Part shown: positions 63,006-64,000 of the stretch, in pieces
Layout: each line of letters begins with the position of its first letter
Position numbering within the stretch: position 1 is the first letter of the stretch
Source: Gemmatimonadota bacterium
Lineage (GTDB): Bacteria > Gemmatimonadota > Gemmatimonadetes > Gemmatimonadales > Gemmatimonadaceae
Reading direction: 5' to 3'
NCBI GenBank assembly: GCA_040388625.1
Contig: JAZKBK010000003.1
Location: 310,001 to 374,000, forward strand
Length of the DNA stretch: 64,000 bases
Translations under genes and position numbers: made by a program
The notes under the pieces: generated by a model
What the model was told of the DNA's origin: nothing
Seen by the model: only the letters and a program-made list of their open reading frames with translations
Database searches by the model: none

Positions 63006-63077
63006 ACTCCAATTATCGGCGTCTCGGGGCCGGACTGTAGAGGAGAACGTCCACCGTAAGGCCCGTGCTGCCAAGCC

Positions 63078-64000
63078 TCAGGCTGCTACCGCGTGACTCG
63101 GAAAAGCACTGTCCAGAACCCCTCTGACACGCATGAACTCAGCTTCCATCTCGTCGATCAGCGTCCGCGCGCCAGCCGCATCGTGCTTCTGCCCGGCCCC
63201 TTGCAGCGCCGCGCCCAGCGCGGCCATGGTCGTCGCACCCATGTTACCGCTGCTGCCCTTGAGCGCGTGACCCGTGCGCTCGATCAGAGGCAGGTCCCCG
63301 GTATCCAACGCAGCGCGAAGGGTGACAATTCGGGACGAAGTGTCCGATATGAATGTTCCTATGAGGCGTAACACGAAGTCATCCCCGCCTTCCGCCATGG
63401 CTGCGAGATTATCCAACACGGACAGGTCAACTGATGATTGATCCATGGACCCCCCTGAATTGTCGAACTGGGCCGCAAGGGCCGCGACCAGAGCTGGATC
63501 GGCCGCGAAGGACGTCGCCGGACCGGATTCGGCGGGTTCGCGCTGTCTGGCCGTCCCAGTGAACAGATAGTCACTGGCATTCGGTGTTGAACTCTCGGCA
63601 CCCGGTTTCGAATCGCTCGGGATCCAGCATTCCATGGCAGTTTCGAGCTCTTCCAGCGCGATCGGCTTTGGAATGAAGCCGTCCATGCCTGCGTCCAGGC
63701 AGCGCGCACGATCCTCGCGCATTGCGTTCGCAGTCATTGCGATGATCGGCGTATGCCGATCCTGAGCATCCTCGCGTTGCCGGATCGCACGAGTAGCGGT
63801 GTACCCGTCCATCTCCGGCATCTGACAATCCATCAGCACAAGATCATACGGGAGCTGGGCGAGCATCGCGACAGCTTCCAGACCGTTGGATGCAATGTCG
63901 CAGCGATACCCGAGCTTGTTCAGCATGTGCGACGCTACACGCTGGTTTACCGGATTGTCCTCTGCCACCAGTACGCGCGCGCGAGCCTTGCTCTGTGCAC
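63078..64000 (-). CDS. Hybrid histidine kinase C-terminus (receiver plus Hpt), N-terminus beyond window
   Basis: The last 307 codons of a hybrid kinase run off the right edge. The frame continues past an internal Val used by shorter readings (visible ARVLVAEDNPVNQRVASHML). The receiver domain has Asp in LVLMDCQMPEMDG and Lys in FIPKPIALEELE. The C-terminal Hpt domain has phospho-acceptor His in TGHALKGSSGNMGATTMAAL. A multi-step phosphorelay (kinase-REC-Hpt-response regulator) fits the coupled regulator downstream. The sensor and kinase core are outside the window. Confidence 0.9.
   Translation of the reverse strand, partial: AQSKARARVLVAEDNPVNQRVASHMLNKLGYRCDIASNGLEAVAMLAQLPYDLVLMDCQMPEMDGYTATRAIRQREDAQDRHTPIIAMTANAMREDRARCLDAGMDGFIPKPIALEELETAMECWIPSDSKPGAESSTPNASDYLFTGTARQREPAESGPATSFAADPALVAALAAQFDNSGGSMDQSSVDLSVLDNLAAMAEGGDDFVLRLIGTFISDTSSRIVTLRAALDTGDLPLIERTGHALKGSSGNMGATTMAALGAALQGAGQKHDAAGARTLIDEMEAEFMRVRGVLDSAFPSHAVAA

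Overview
The window is a gene-dense, GC-rich bacterial chromosome segment with no insertion sequences, prophage genes, plasmid functions or CRISPR arrays visible. The mix of genes points to an aerobic, Gram-negative, heterotrophic soil or freshwater bacterium, most likely a member of the Gemmatimonadota. The supporting genes are a TonB-dependent receptor, an M28 peptidase with signal peptide, DUF3857/transglutaminase and DUF4015 proteins, many lipoproteins, a 'Bacteroidetes-type' ABC-ATPase-like small protein, NDH-2, SURF1 and an E1 2-oxoglutarate dehydrogenase. The phylum is an inference from gene content, not from a marker gene alignment.

Layout. 1-8.2 kb: a truncated unknown gene, tRNA-Gln(CTG), secreted M28 peptidase, TonB receptor, CsbD, a large lipoprotein, RNase Z, and tRNA-Ala(CGC) with a near-perfect sigma-70 promoter. 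8.2-12.4 kb: a five-gene, tightly overlapped operon of a NarL-type two-component system, an FTR1-type iron permease and two small unknown proteins. 12.5-24 kb: mixed single genes and pairs (thioesterase, DUF4015, HMA-like protein, SURF1, DUF72, LD-carboxypeptidase with rhodanese, GT2 glycosyltransferase, DUF3857 protein). 24.2-29.7 kb: an overlapping two-gene module of a large Eco57I-like adenine DNA methyltransferase and an SNF2/DEAH helicase. It is the best candidate for an under-described defence or modification system here. 29.7-39.1 kb: HAD phosphatase, Bax inhibitor-1-like protein, PCD, an HExxH membrane protein, an ECF sigma/anti-sigma pair, a phasin-like Lys/Ala/Pro-rich protein coupled to an M20 peptidase, and an RNase HI-like gene between two small proteins.

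39.2-49.3 kb: a six-gene minus-strand operon reading sucA, PIG-L deacetylase, ABC solute-binding protein, ABC ATPase, ABC permease, ndh. Four successive junctions are 4-base stop/start overlaps. It ties central carbon oxidation, a ferric-iron-type importer and the NADH-quinone entry point of respiration into one transcript. 49.4-58.4 kb: pseudo-receiver protein, glycine-zipper lipoprotein, MOSC and 23S rRNA methyltransferase pair, an MprF-catalytic-domain protein with a PMT-family glycosyltransferase, RecQ and MscS. 58.4-64 kb: an NfeD-flotillin-SufE-like cluster, a lipoprotein, and a response regulator downstream of the truncated end of a hybrid histidine kinase with Hpt domain.

Short non-coding signals include stem-loop terminators, a dispersed 22-bp palindromic repeat shared by two distant intergenic regions, and a REP-like hairpin. 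Many genes start at GTG or TTG and overlap their upstream neighbour by 4 or 8 bases, so translational coupling is common. Start sites were chosen by eye from ribosome-binding sites, signal peptides and overlaps, and several alternatives are noted.
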